Shown here: in pieces, positions 1-8,142 of the stretch
How positions within the stretch are numbered: position 1 is the first letter of the stretch
Layout of the letters: each line of letters starts with the position of its first letter
Source of the DNA: DASUPK01 sp963833375
GTDB lineage: Bacteria; Actinomycetota; Thermoleophilia; Solirubrobacterales; 70-9
Assembly: GCA_963833375.1 (NCBI GenBank)
Contig: CAWHXR010000007.1
Span: 248,001 to 312,000 of the forward strand
Direction: 5' to 3'
DNA length: 64,000 nt
Notes under the pieces: model-generated
What the model was told of the DNA's origin: nothing
The model's database searches: none
What the model saw: only the letters and a program-made list of their open reading frames with translations
Position numbers and translations under genes: made by a program

Positions 1-537
1 GCAGTGTCCGGCCGAGTGGCCGGGGAGGGGGATCAGGGCGATCTCGGCATCCAGCTCGGGAAGCAGGCGGATGCTCTCGAAGCCGAACCAGGTGTCGCCG
101 CCCGGCCCGTACTCGACCCAGTGGGGGTTCTCGCCCCACTGGGCCTTGATGTAGCGGCTGCGCTCCATCAGTGACGGCGACCGTGCCGCTGCCAACTCGG
201 CGCCGAAGACGTGGATCTGCGCATCCGGGAAGTCACCGATGCCGCCGGCGTGGTCGACATCCAGGTGCGTGGCGAGGATGTGGCGGACGTCCGCGGGGTC
301 GTGGCCGAGCGCCTCGATCTGCCTCACCGCCGTCTCGGCCGCATCGCAGGTCGGCGCCACCAGGGCTCGGAAGGGCCGGCCGAGGCGCCTGGGGTCGGAG
401 CAGTCGCCGAGGCCGAAGCCCGTATCCACCAGCACCAGCCCGTCGTTCGCCTCGATCAGGAGGCAGTGGGCGACGACCTTCGTCGTCTCCAGCAGTCCGC
501 CGTGTCCGGCGAGCAGACGCGCCCCCCTCGGGCACAT
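1..537 (-). CDS. MBL-fold metallo-hydrolase, C-terminus beyond the left edge
   Basis: A minus-strand frame carries the metallo-beta-lactamase zinc signature THLDVDHAGG and, at the window edge, a second metal-site motif LPGHSAGH, so the C-terminal part lies outside. Relatives are lactonase-like hydrolases, often opening with HLNCGTMCP. That opening is readable here, but its first canonical start is the internal ATG at 537 (MCP). Coding similarity extends to about 567, where an ATC codon sits eight bases behind a TAGGCT box (576-581), and an in-frame TAA near 640 closes the frame. The true N-terminus is therefore probably about ten residues longer. The substrate cannot be told from sequence. 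Confidence 0.75.
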   Translation of the reverse strand, partial: MCPRGARLLAGHGGLLETTKVVAHCLLIEANDGLVLVDTGFGLGDCSDPRRLGRPFRALVAPTCDAAETAVRQIEALGHDPADVRHILATHLDVDHAGGIGDFPDAQIHVFGAELAAARSPSLMERSRYIKAQWGENPHWVEYGPGGDTWFGFESIRLLPELDAEIALIPLPGHSAGHC

Positions 538-640
538 CGTTCCGCAGTTGAGGTGTCGAACCTCGATGAGGCCGGAGCCTATTGGGCTCGCCGCAACGCC
601 GCCGTTGCGGGCCAGTCCCGCCGTCGCCCGGGGCGGCGAT

Positions 641-646
641 TAGTGT
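641..646 (+). promoter_or_regulatory. -10-like box TAGTGT, leaderless-type start
   Basis: TAGTGT ends seven bases before the ATG at 654, so a transcript starting at the usual distance would begin on or next to the start codon. No Shine-Dalgarno sequence lies between and no clear -35 is seen. Confidence 0.4.
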
Positions 647-653
647 TCCGCCC

Positions 654-1115
654 ATGAACGAGGAGCGCGACCCCGCCACGATCGCCCGGGAGATCGTCGA
701 CGACAGCCTCTACCTGGTGGTCTCGACGGCCGACCGCAGCGGACAGCCCTGGGCCTCGCCCGTCTACTTCGCCCACTCCGGCTACCGCGAGTTCTTCTGG
801 GTCTCGGCGCCGGAGGCGGCCCACTCGCGGAATCTGCGGGAGCGGCGGAAGGTCGGGATCGTGATCTTCGACTCCCGCGCGCCGATCAACACCGGCCAGG
901 GCGTCTACATCTCGGGCGTCGCGCAGGAGCTGCCCGCTCACGAATGCGAGGAGCCCGTCGCAATCCTCTCCAAGCGCTCCGTGGGACACGGGGGCGGCGA
1001 GTGGACCCTTGAGGACGTCCGGGAGCCGGCGCGGATGCGCCTCTACCGCGCCACCGCCGAGGCGGTCTACGTCCTCGACGAGCACGACCAGCGTGTGGAG
1101 GTGCGCCTCTCCTGA
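654..1115 (+). CDS. pyridoxamine 5'-phosphate oxidase family protein
   Basis: This 153-residue protein has the split-barrel PNPOx-like pattern: LYLVVSTADRSGQPWASPVYF near the N-terminus, then FFWVSAPEAAHSRNL and VGIVIFDS. Such proteins bind flavin (FMN or F420) and reduce small molecules or act as general stress oxidoreductases; the substrate is unknown. I chose the ATG at 654 over an in-frame upstream start because the family signature begins shortly after it and it follows a -10-like box at leaderless spacing. The next gene starts five bases after its stop, suggesting co-transcription. Confidence 0.75.
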   Translation: MNEERDPATIAREIVDDSLYLVVSTADRSGQPWASPVYFAHSGYREFFWVSAPEAAHSRNLRERRKVGIVIFDSRAPINTGQGVYISGVAQELPAHECEEPVAILSKRSVGHGGGEWTLEDVREPARMRLYRATAEAVYVLDEHDQRVEVRLS

Positions 1116-1120
1116 GGGCA

Positions 1121-2053
1121 GTGGTGATGCGGGAGCTGGGCGGCCCCGACGTCCTCGAGCTGCAGGAGGTCGAGCGCCCGGAGCCGATCCCGACCGAGGT
1201 GCTGGTCAAGGTCGCCGCGGCCGGGCTCAATCCCGTCGACTGGAAGACGCGCCAGGGCGGGGGCCTCCGCAACGCGATCGGGGACCCGCCGCTGATCCTG
1301 GGCTGGGACATTGCGGGGACGGTCGAGGAGGTGGGGGGCGGCGTCACCCGCTTCGAGCCAGGCGACCGCGTCTTCGGAATGCCGCGCTTCCCCCGCTTGG
1401 CCCGGGCCTACGCCGAGTACGCGACCTCACCGTCGCGCCACCTGGCCCACACGCCCGACACCCTCACCGACGAGCAGGCGGGCGCCCTGCCGCTCGCCGG
1501 CCTGACCGCCTGGCAATGCCTGGTCGACCTGGCCGACGTCGGGGACGGCGACCGCGTCCTGATCCACGCGGCCGCCGGCGGCGTCGGGCACCTCGCCGTC
1601 CAGATCGCCAAGGCCCGCGGCGCCCACGTGATGGGCACCGCGCGGGCCGAGAAGCACGACTTCCTCCGCGAGCTCGGCGTCGACGAGGCGATCGACTACC
1701 GGGCGGGACCCTTCGAGGAGGCCGTCTCGGAGGTCGACCTCGTCCTCGACCTGGTCGGTGGGGAGGAGCAGGGGCTGCGCTCGCTCGAGGCCCTGGGCGA
1801 CGGCGGCCTGCTGATCGCGGTGCCGGGCGGGGTCGGCAAGAAGGTCGCGAGCGCGGCCAAGGAACAGGGCAAGCGGGCCACGGGCATGCTGGTCGAGCCG
1901 GACCACGCCGCGCTCGAGTCGCTGGCAGCTCTGGCCGAGGAGGGGAAGCTCCGCGTCGTGGTCGAGGAGAGCTACCCGCTCGAGCGGGCCGCCGAGGCGC
2001 ATGAGCACCTTCAGTCCGGCCGCGTCGCCGGGAAACTCGTGCTCAAGGCGTAG
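1121..2053 (+). CDS. NADP-dependent oxidoreductase, zinc-independent MDR (quinone oxidoreductase-like)
   Basis: A 310-residue medium-chain dehydrogenase/reductase. The GroES-like domain holds LVKVAAAGLNPVDWKTR and GWDIAGTVEEVG; the Rossmann domain has the dinucleotide motif AAAGGVGHLAVQIAKARGA near residue 150. The cysteine-rich structural zinc lobe of alcohol dehydrogenases is absent, as in quinone reductases (QOR class), so NADPH-dependent reduction of a quinone or enone is likely. It starts with GTG five bases after the flavoprotein stop. The substrate is not predictable. Confidence 0.85.
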   Translation: MVMRELGGPDVLELQEVERPEPIPTEVLVKVAAAGLNPVDWKTRQGGGLRNAIGDPPLILGWDIAGTVEEVGGGVTRFEPGDRVFGMPRFPRLARAYAEYATSPSRHLAHTPDTLTDEQAGALPLAGLTAWQCLVDLADVGDGDRVLIHAAAGGVGHLAVQIAKARGAHVMGTARAEKHDFLRELGVDEAIDYRAGPFEEAVSEVDLVLDLVGGEEQGLRSLEALGDGGLLIAVPGGVGKKVASAAKEQGKRATGMLVEPDHAALESLAALAEEGKLRVVVEESYPLERAAEAHEHLQSGRVAGKLVLKA

Positions 2054-2067
2054 TATCGCCGGCCGGT

Positions 2068-2862
2068 ATGAGTCCTGAGGCGGGAAGTCCCGTAAGCCAC
2101 ATGAGCCAGGCCTATGCCGACAGGGTCGAGGTGCGGGGCCGCGACCTGACCGGCGACCTGATGGGGCGCCTCAGCTTCACCGAGTACTTCCATCTGCTGC
2201 TCACCGGCCGGGAGCCGACGGGGGAGGAGGCTTTCTTCCTCGACCTGCTTCTGGTGGCGATCGCCGAGCACGGAATGATGCCCACCAACGTCGCCGCCCG
2301 GATGACGCTGGCCGCCGACCCCGGCTCGCTGCAGGGAGCGGTTGCGGCCGGGATCCTCGGCTGCGGCCCAGTGATCCTCGGCACCTCCGAGGAGTGCGCG
2401 CGGCTGCTGGGCGTGGCGCAGGAGCGCGTCGCGGCCGGGGAGACGCCGCAGGCGGTCGCCGACCAGATGGCTCGCGAGGTCCATGACTCCGCCGCCAGGC
2501 TCCCGGGCTTTGGCCATCCGGTCCATCGGCCGCTCGACCCGCGCGCCGAGCGGATCCTCGAGCTCGCCGACGAGCACGGCGTGAGCGGCCCCTACATCGC
2601 GCTCGCCCGCTGCTTCCGCGACGCCGTCGCCGAGGTCTGGGGCAAGCCGCTGACGCTCAACGTCTCGATGCCGATCGCCGCGGTGATGCTGGACCTGGGC
2701 TTCTCGACAGCGACCGTAAAGGCCGTCCCGATCCTGGCGCGAACCGCCGGCCTGCTCGCCCACCTCGCCGAGGAGCAGCGGGAGCCAATCGGGTTCACGA
2801 TGGCCGCCGAAGCCGAGGAGGCGGTCACCTATGAGGCTTCCCTGGAGGACGAGCGGAGCTGA
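2068..2862 (+). CDS. citrate synthase-family protein, citryl-CoA lyase-like
   Basis: At 264 residues this is much shorter than citrate synthase (about 370-430) and matches the stand-alone citryl-CoA lyase type. The C-terminal motif GFGHPVHRPLDPRAERI corresponds to the citrate synthase GFGHRVYK-DPRA catalytic block. LSFTEYFHLLLTGREPT matches the family N-terminal region. Members cleave or form a citryl-CoA-type C-C bond. Its stop (TGA, 2860-2862) overlaps the ATG of a PaaK-like CoA ligase at 2862 (TGATG), so the two are translationally coupled and probably handle the same CoA ester. The specific acid is unknown. Confidence 0.75.
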   Translation: MSPEAGSPVSHMSQAYADRVEVRGRDLTGDLMGRLSFTEYFHLLLTGREPTGEEAFFLDLLLVAIAEHGMMPTNVAARMTLAADPGSLQGAVAAGILGCGPVILGTSEECARLLGVAQERVAAGETPQAVADQMAREVHDSAARLPGFGHPVHRPLDPRAERILELADEHGVSGPYIALARCFRDAVAEVWGKPLTLNVSMPIAAVMLDLGFSTATVKAVPILARTAGLLAHLAEEQREPIGFTMAAEAEEAVTYEASLEDERS

Positions 2863-4163
2863 TGCTCGAGCCCGAGGTCGAGACCCGGCCGTGGGCGGAG
2901 CAGCTCAAGCTCGACGATAGGTCCTACGGCGCCCAGCTCGCCTATCTCTTCGAGCGATCGGCCTTCTACCGCGAGAAGCTGACGGCCGCCGGCTTTGACT
3001 CGCCTGCCGCGGCGGGAGGCCTGGCGGAGATCGCGCGGCTGCCGCTGACCGAGAAGCGTGAGCTCAGGGAGACCACCACGTCCGAGAACCCGGTCGGCTC
3101 CCACCTCTGCGTCGCCGACTCCGAGATCGTCCGGATCTATTCGACCAGCGGCACCACCGGCACCCCCAGCTACATCCCGCTGACCGGGCGGGACCTCGAC
3201 AGCTGGGTGACCGGCTCGGCCCGGAGCTACGCCGCCTCCGGGGTCGAGGCGGGCCAGCGGATCGTCTCCACCTACAACGCCGGGCCGTTCGTGGCCGGCG
3301 CGGCGCTCGCCTCGTTCGACCGCATCGGCCTCACGCACATCCCGATCGGCACGGGCAACACCGAGCGCCTGCTGCGAGCGATCGAGCTGCTCCGGCCCGA
3401 GGCCGCGGTGCTGACGCCCTCCTACGCCGCCTACCTGATCGAGGCGGCGGCGGAGCGGGGCATCGACCTGCCGGGCTCGAGCGTCGAGCACGTCCTCGTG
3501 GCCGGCGAGCCGGGCGGCGGCGAGGCCGCCTTCCGCGCCCAGGTCGAGGAGGGTTGGGGCGCGAGGCTGACCGAGGCGATGGGAATCGGCGACATCGGCG
3601 TCTCGCTCTGGGGCGAGTGCGAGCAGCAGGACGGGATGCACCTGGGGGCGCGCGGCTTCGTCCACCCCGAGCTGATCGACCCCGAGACCGGCGAGGCGGT
3701 CGAGATGGAGGACGGCGCCACCGGCGAGCTCGTCCTCACGCACCTGATGCACCGCGCCGCGCCGCTGCTCCGCTTCCGCACCCGCGACCACGTCCAGGTG
3801 AGGATCTGCACCTGCCCCTGCGGCCGCACCGGCCCGCGCGTCCGCTGCATCGGGCGCACCGATGACATGCTGATCGTCCGCGGCGTGAACGTCTTCCCCT
3901 CCGCGATTCGCGAGGTGGTCAGCGGTTTCGCGCCGCAGGTGAGCGGCCACATCCTGGTCAGGCCGCGGCAGCCGGGCACCAAGCAGGAGCCGCCGCTGCC
4001 GGTCAGCGTCGAGCTGGCGGAGGGGATCACCGCCGATTCAGGGCTGGCCGACGCGATTCGTGACAGACTCCGCGAGGTACTCGTTGTCGGCACAAGCATC
4101 GAGCTGATGCCGTTCGCGAGCCTCGATCGCAGCGAGTACAAGTCGCAGCTGGTCGAGCGATAG
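2862..4163 (+). CDS. phenylacetate-CoA ligase-family AMP-dependent ligase
   Basis: A 433-residue adenylate-forming enzyme of the PaaK type. It has the phosphate-binding loop YSTSGTTGTPSYIPLT around residues 88-103, an adenine-site region EAMGIGDIGVSLWGE, and the hinge RTDDMLIVRGVNVFPSAI typical of PaaK ligases. A cysteine cluster (ICTCPCGRTGPR) precedes the hinge, as in several relatives. It activates an aryl or related carboxylate with ATP and CoA. The gene overlaps the upstream citryl-CoA-lyase-like gene and is followed at 17 bases by a VOC protein and GST, suggesting an aromatic-acid or xenobiotic pathway; the substrate is inferred only by family. Confidence 0.85.
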   Translation: MLEPEVETRPWAEQLKLDDRSYGAQLAYLFERSAFYREKLTAAGFDSPAAAGGLAEIARLPLTEKRELRETTTSENPVGSHLCVADSEIVRIYSTSGTTGTPSYIPLTGRDLDSWVTGSARSYAASGVEAGQRIVSTYNAGPFVAGAALASFDRIGLTHIPIGTGNTERLLRAIELLRPEAAVLTPSYAAYLIEAAAERGIDLPGSSVEHVLVAGEPGGGEAAFRAQVEEGWGARLTEAMGIGDIGVSLWGECEQQDGMHLGARGFVHPELIDPETGEAVEMEDGATGELVLTHLMHRAAPLLRFRTRDHVQVRICTCPCGRTGPRVRCIGRTDDMLIVRGVNVFPSAIREVVSGFAPQVSGHILVRPRQPGTKQEPPLPVSVELAEGITADSGLADAIRDRLREVLVVGTSIELMPFASLDRSEYKSQLVER

Positions 4164-4179
4164 GTCAAGGAGAGGACCT

Positions 4180-4785
4180 TTGAGAAAGCTCCAGAGTCAG
4201 GGCCTCCACCACATCACGATCACCGGCGCCGACCGGCAGACCTCGATCGACTTCTGGGAGGGCCTGCTCGGGATGCCCTTCGTCTTCGAGCAGCCCAACC
4301 TCGACAACCCCGCGGAGAGCCACCTCTATTTCGATCCCGGCGACGGACGCCTGATCACGATCTTCACCAACGAGGACCGCGAGGCGGACCCGGAGCGGAC
4401 CCCGACCGACCCCGGCTGCGTCCACCACATCGCCCTCTCGATCTCCGCTGCGACCTTCCAGCAGGCGGTCGAGCGCCTCGAGGAGCGCGGCATCGAGCAC
4501 TCGGACGTCAAGGACCGCGGCTTCATGGACTCGATCTACTTCGAGGACCCGCTCGGCCTGCTGATCGAGCTTTCGTCGTACCGCTTCGAGCCGCCGTTCG
4601 GTTACACGCACTCGGACGTGCTGCTCGAGGCTCACCGGATCCGCACGGAGCGCGGCGACTACAACATCGACCAGGAGCACCTCGCGGATGCCATCGAGTC
4701 GCTCGTCACGCGGTCACGGGAGTCGCTTTCCGAGGATCGATCGCCCAAGCAGCCGTACCACCTGGAGGAGAAGACACATGGCTGA
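4180..4785 (+). CDS. VOC-superfamily protein (glyoxalase/extradiol dioxygenase-like)
   Basis: This 201-residue protein repeats the beta-alpha-beta3 pattern: GLHHITITGADRQTSIDFWEG opens module one, with a metal-type histidine, and DPGCVHHIALSISAATFQ opens module two; IYFEDPLGLLIELSSYRF supplies the acidic ligand position. Vicinal-oxygen-chelate enzymes use Fe or Mn for ring cleavage, isomerisation or thiol conjugation. The start is TTG at 4180, supported by AAGGAGAGG just upstream. It lies between a CoA ligase and a GST, with which it overlaps by eight bases. Confidence 0.8.
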   Translation: MRKLQSQGLHHITITGADRQTSIDFWEGLLGMPFVFEQPNLDNPAESHLYFDPGDGRLITIFTNEDREADPERTPTDPGCVHHIALSISAATFQQAVERLEERGIEHSDVKDRGFMDSIYFEDPLGLLIELSSYRFEPPFGYTHSDVLLEAHRIRTERGDYNIDQEHLADAIESLVTRSRESLSEDRSPKQPYHLEEKTHG

Positions 4786-5467
4786 GAACACACTGAGCAT
4801 CCTGAAGCCGAGCGTGAACAACCTCTCGGCTCGGGTCTTCGTCAGAGCCGCGGGGCTCGACTTCGACGAGGTCGACATGTGGGGGAACAAGGGGACCCCG
4901 GAGTTCCTGGCGAAGGATCCGGCGGACCTGACGCCGCTGCTCGAGTGTGAGGGGCTGCCGAACGGCTCCCTCTGGGAGAGCTGCGCGATCATGCAGTACC
5001 TCTGCAACAAGCACGGTCTCGACCAGTTCTACCCCACGGACCCGGCCGAGCGGGCGATGAGCGACAGCGCGATGTTCTACTTGATCGGCACGCTCTATCC
5101 GCTGGTCGCGCGCGCCACCTACCCGACGCTGGGCTTCCCGCAGTACGCGGGCGAGGCCGCGACATCCGATGCCGACGATGAGATCAAGGCGAAGGCGGCC
5201 AAGGAGGCCGCCGAGGCGATCGCCCAGCCGCTCGAGGCCTTCCACTCCTTCTTCATCGGTGAGAAGAAGTTCATCGGCGGCGACTCGCCGACGATCGCCG
5301 ACATCCGCCTGGCGGTGACGCTCGAGTTCCTGCGGGCGATCGACTACGACTTCCCGGCCTGGGCCGAGGAGTACATGAGCGCGGTGGAGTCCGCACTCGG
5401 CGACGCCTACTCGGAGCCGGCGGCCGAGGTGCGCGAGTTCGTGGGCTCGGTCAAGCAGGCCGCCTAG
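4778..5467 (+). CDS. glutathione S-transferase family protein
   Basis: The 229-residue protein has the thioredoxin-like N-terminal domain with the cis-proline/ES segment NGSLWESCAIMQYLCNKHG, then an all-helical C-domain containing GGDSPTIADIRLAVTLEF, which matches the GST N-capping box region. The ATG at 4778 lies nine bases behind GGAGG and inside the VOC gene end, so the two are coupled. Actinobacteria generally lack glutathione, so it may use another thiol or act as a lignin/aromatic-ether cleaving enzyme; that is inference from the CoA-ligase neighbourhood. Confidence 0.85.
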   Translation: MAENTLSILKPSVNNLSARVFVRAAGLDFDEVDMWGNKGTPEFLAKDPADLTPLLECEGLPNGSLWESCAIMQYLCNKHGLDQFYPTDPAERAMSDSAMFYLIGTLYPLVARATYPTLGFPQYAGEAATSDADDEIKAKAAKEAAEAIAQPLEAFHSFFIGEKKFIGGDSPTIADIRLAVTLEFLRAIDYDFPAWAEEYMSAVESALGDAYSEPAAEVREFVGSVKQAA

Positions 5468-5471
5468 TCGC

Positions 5472-6050
5472 TCAGGCGGCTCGCTCGTAGGTCAGCAGCC
5501 GGATCCCGTCCGGGCCCAGGGGCCGGTCGTCCGTCAGCTTGAGCTTCCGGCGGTCGATCCCCTCCGGGAAGAGGCGCTTGCCCTCGCCGAGGATCTCCGG
5601 GAAGACCATCAGCCGCCACTCGTCGACCAGGTCGTCCTCGAGCAGCGTGGCGATCAGCTTGCCCGAGCCGGCGATCAGGACGTCGCCCTCGTACTGATCC
5701 TTGAGCTTCGCGACCTCCTCGGCGACGTTGTCGGAGATCACCGTGGTGTTCTGCCACTCCGGCTCTGTGATCGTGGTGGAGACGACGTACTTGGGCATGC
5801 TGTTCATCTTGTCCGCGAAGCCGTGCTCGTCCTCCATCGACGGCCAGGCGGCGGCGAAGCCCTCGTAGGTGACACGGCCGAGCAGCTGCGCGTCGGCGGC
5901 CATCAGCTCGTCGAGCTTGAACTTGTCGCCATCGTCGCCGCGGTTGTACTCGAAGCTCCAGCCGCCGCGGTCGTATTCGCCGCTTCCGCCGGGATCCTGG
6001 ATCACACCGTCCAGAGTGATGAATTCCGTCACAACGACCTTCCCACTCAT
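5472..6050 (-). CDS. RibD C-terminal/dihydrofolate reductase-like protein
   Basis: A 192-residue protein of the RibD_C family: MSGKVVVTEFITLDGVIQDPGG at the N-terminus is the typical actinobacterial opening, and DVLIAGSGKLIATLLEDDLVDEWRL is the NADPH-binding/catalytic block. Such proteins are NADPH-dependent reductases with a DHFR fold; most are of unknown substrate and not true folate enzymes. It converges on the GST gene with only four bases between stops, leaving no room for a long terminator. Confidence 0.85.
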   Translation of the reverse strand: MSGKVVVTEFITLDGVIQDPGGSGEYDRGGWSFEYNRGDDGDKFKLDELMAADAQLLGRVTYEGFAAAWPSMEDEHGFADKMNSMPKYVVSTTITEPEWQNTTVISDNVAEEVAKLKDQYEGDVLIAGSGKLIATLLEDDLVDEWRLMVFPEILGEGKRLFPEGIDRRKLKLTDDRPLGPDGIRLLTYERAA

Positions 6051-6175
6051 TCAGCTCCTCCTGTCTGATTGAAATCTCGGGATCAAGACCCCGGACCGGG
6101 ACGAGACTCATCGGTCGCGAGGCGCTCGGGCGGGCCGCGAATGCTCGGAAACAGGGCGATGGCCACCCGCTCGGT

Positions 6176-6502
6176 CTAGCGAGTCGCCTTCTGCATACAG
6201 ATGAGGACCGATGACGCCTGGGTGCTCTCCAGCTTGCCGTGCTTGACCGCGGCGCGCACCGCCTGCTGGTGGTGACCTCCCGCTGCGCTCATCATGGCGA
6301 GCGGGTTGTTCATCCCCATCGTCGCCGCCACGTTGAGCGGGTTGATGTGGTGACGCTGAAGGCAGGAGTTGAGCTTCTTCGCCTCGCTGGTGTTGCCTCC
6401 AAGCAGCCCGAAGACATTGGTCCACGCCCCAGTGCCGATCGCCACCGCGATCAGGCCGATGCCGAGCCAGTGAAGCGGGCGAAGCGAGCCGAGGATGCCC
6501 AT
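6176..6502 (-). CDS. small membrane-anchored hypothetical protein
   Basis: The 108-residue product starts at the ATG at 6502, preceded by AAGGAGAGCGC. It opens with MGILGSLRPLHWLGIGLIAVAI, one N-terminal transmembrane helix or uncleaved signal, followed by a soluble region with two cysteines (SCLQRHH, LICMQK) that could form a disulphide outside the membrane, and a Met/His-rich stretch (MGMNNPLAMM). I do not recognise a family. It lies immediately downstream of the multi-pass membrane gene at 6576-7220 on the same strand, probably as an operon. Confidence 0.55.
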   Translation of the reverse strand: MGILGSLRPLHWLGIGLIAVAIGTGAWTNVFGLLGGNTSEAKKLNSCLQRHHINPLNVAATMGMNNPLAMMSAAGGHHQQAVRAAVKHGKLESTQASSVLICMQKATR

Positions 6503-6575
6503 GCGCTCTCCTTGACGCTGCGCTCGGGCCCTACGCCGAGCGCTGGCCGGAGTATCCCACCTCGGAAAACTCGCC

Positions 6576-7220
6576 CTAGCCGGATAGACTGCCGTGCCAG
6601 CCGCCGATCGCGCCGACCAGCGAGATCGCCAGGGCGAGACCGGCACCCAAGGAGGCGGCGACGAGCATGCCGCGCAGGCCCGAACCGGGGACCCGATGGG
6701 TCCGAGCCCCGCGCCAGTCGCTGAGCAGCGAGGTGAGGACGCGGGGGATGTAGGCGAGGAAGTGGATCCCGAAGCAGAATGCCCAGACCGCGAACGAGGC
6801 CTGGTGCAGGAAGACCACCTGGTCGGACTTGTGGCCGAGCAGCAGGAGCCAGATGCCGGTGATGAAGATCCCGATGGTGCTCAGCACCAGGACCGGGGCG
6901 AGCATCCGCAGTGGCAGCGCGGGCGGCCCCTTGGCCAGGTAGGGCCGCGAGTTCGTGTAGTAGCGGACGAAGCGGTAGCCGGTGGTGGCGATCTTGAGCA
7001 ACACCGGCGGGATCAGCACCAGGCCGAGGAACATGTGCACGCTGAGCAGGCTGTTCAGCCGCAGCAGCGTGATCCCCTCGGCCATCAGCAGGACGGTCAG
7101 GACCGAGGCGGCCGCGATCGTGAGGATCTCGTTGCCCTCAGGCCCGCCGAAGCGCTCACGGACTCGGCGGCGGGCGATCGTGGCAGGGCGCTGGGTGCCG
7201 GCGTACGACTCCATCGGCAT
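6576..7220 (-). CDS. four-helix integral membrane protein, cytochrome b561-like
   Basis: A 214-residue protein with an Arg-rich cytoplasmic start, then hydrophobic segments near residues 33-50, 58-77, 108-128 and 140-160, and a fifth near 185-205. Histidines sit inside helices (LLSVHMFLG, FLHQASFAVW, FGIHFLAYI), the pattern of di-haem cytochrome b-type membrane proteins. No catalytic partner is adjacent. Haem binding is inference from the histidine spacing only. Confidence 0.6.
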   Translation of the reverse strand: MPMESYAGTQRPATIARRRVRERFGGPEGNEILTIAAASVLTVLLMAEGITLLRLNSLLSVHMFLGLVLIPPVLLKIATTGYRFVRYYTNSRPYLAKGPPALPLRMLAPVLVLSTIGIFITGIWLLLLGHKSDQVVFLHQASFAVWAFCFGIHFLAYIPRVLTSLLSDWRGARTHRVPGSGLRGMLVAASLGAGLALAISLVGAIGGWHGSLSG

Positions 7221-7242
7221 GATGCTCGCCCGCTGCCATCAG

Positions 7243-7272
7243 TCCGGCTTAAGAGCCGGATTAGAGCGCTCT
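7243..7272. terminator. tandem inverted repeats between cupin and membrane gene
   Basis: A seven-base stem TCCGGCT/AGCCGGA with a TAAG loop (7243-7260) is followed by the ten-base palindrome AGAGCGCTCT (7263-7272) and a short T-rich run TTACTTTTC on the plus strand. It lies between the stop of the minus-strand cupin gene and the next minus-strand start. It may end transcription or bind a regulator. Confidence 0.35.
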
Positions 7273-7291
7273 TACTTTTCGTACGTAGGCG

Positions 7292-7711
7292 CTAGAGCCA
7301 GGTGATGCCGGCCTTCTCGGAGGCCGCGGCGTAGGCCTCGGGCCCGAGTCGTCGCTCAGCATCCGCCTGCGCGAGGTCGCGGAAGAACTCCTCGAACCCG
7401 CCGGGCGTGAGGACGACCAGCTCCCGGCCGACCCCGGGGTTGACTCGCTTCTGGGCGTGGGGGACCCCGCGCGGCAGGAAGATCGCGTCACCGGGCCCAA
7501 GGCGGAACTCCTGATCGCCGCGAGTGACGACGTGCTCACCCTCAACGATGTAGAAGAGCTCGTCCTCCTTGCTGTGCACGTGCAGCGGGGTGTCGAGCAT
7601 CGGAGTTCCCTCCTCGAGGACCGTCATTGCTCCGCCCGAATCCTCCGCGCTCGTCTTGACCTCGATGGTCGTGCCCCCGAAGGTCAGCTCCTCTCCCACG
7701 GACAGGACCAT
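7292..7711 (-). CDS. cupin domain protein
   Basis: A 139-residue single-domain cupin. Motif 1 reads TPLHVHSKEDELFYIVEGE with HxHxxxxE metal ligands, and motif 2 reads GPGDAIFLPRGVPHAQK. These bind a divalent metal in dioxygenases, isomerases and small-molecule-binding regulators; which applies is unknown. The ATG at 7711 is chosen because the conserved fold starts soon after and because a divergent gene begins 29 bases away. The two genes must share a very short or overlapping promoter region. Confidence 0.75.
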   Translation of the reverse strand: MVLSVGEELTFGGTTIEVKTSAEDSGGAMTVLEEGTPMLDTPLHVHSKEDELFYIVEGEHVVTRGDQEFRLGPGDAIFLPRGVPHAQKRVNPGVGRELVVLTPGGFEEFFRDLAQADAERRLGPEAYAAASEKAGITWL

Positions 7712-7739
7712 ATGGGAGCGTGCTGGATACTGCCGGAGG

Positions 7740-8132
7740 ATGTCGCGGGAGAACCTTGACCTCGTCCTGGAGATGTACGAGCTCTTCAACCGCCGGGACA
7801 TCGACGTGCTGCTGGAGTTCATCGACGAGGGAATCGAGATCGAATCGCGCCTGGTCGCGATGGAGGGTGGCTACCGTGGCCACGACGGGCTGCGCCGCTG
7901 GTGGGCCGACCTGCTCGAGTTCATCCCCGACTACAGGGTCGAGGCCGACGAGCTTCACGATCTCGGCGACATCGCGCTCGCCCGAGCCCGCGGGCAGGGA
8001 CACGGCGCCGCCAGTACCACGCCGCTGGTCGAGACCTTCTGGCAGCCGATCAGATTCCGCGACGGGAAGTGCGTCTGGTGGCGCAACTGCATGACCGAGG
8101 CCGACGCGCTCGAGGCGATCGCCTGGCCCTGA
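7740..8132 (+). CDS. SnoaL/NTF2-like protein
   Basis: The 130-residue alpha+beta barrel protein has NLDLVLEMYELFNRRDIDVLLEFID and WWADLLEFIPDYRVEADELHDLGD, typical of SnoaL-like and ketosteroid isomerase-like domains. Such domains bind small hydrophobic ligands or catalyse isomerisation. The ATG overlaps GGAGG (CCGGAGGATG), an unusually tight Shine-Dalgarno, which suggests either weak initiation or a leaderless transcript. It is divergent from the cupin gene. Confidence 0.7.
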   Translation: MSRENLDLVLEMYELFNRRDIDVLLEFIDEGIEIESRLVAMEGGYRGHDGLRRWWADLLEFIPDYRVEADELHDLGDIALARARGQGHGAASTTPLVETFWQPIRFRDGKCVWWRNCMTEADALEAIAWP

Positions 8133-8142
8133 TCGTGGGGGC

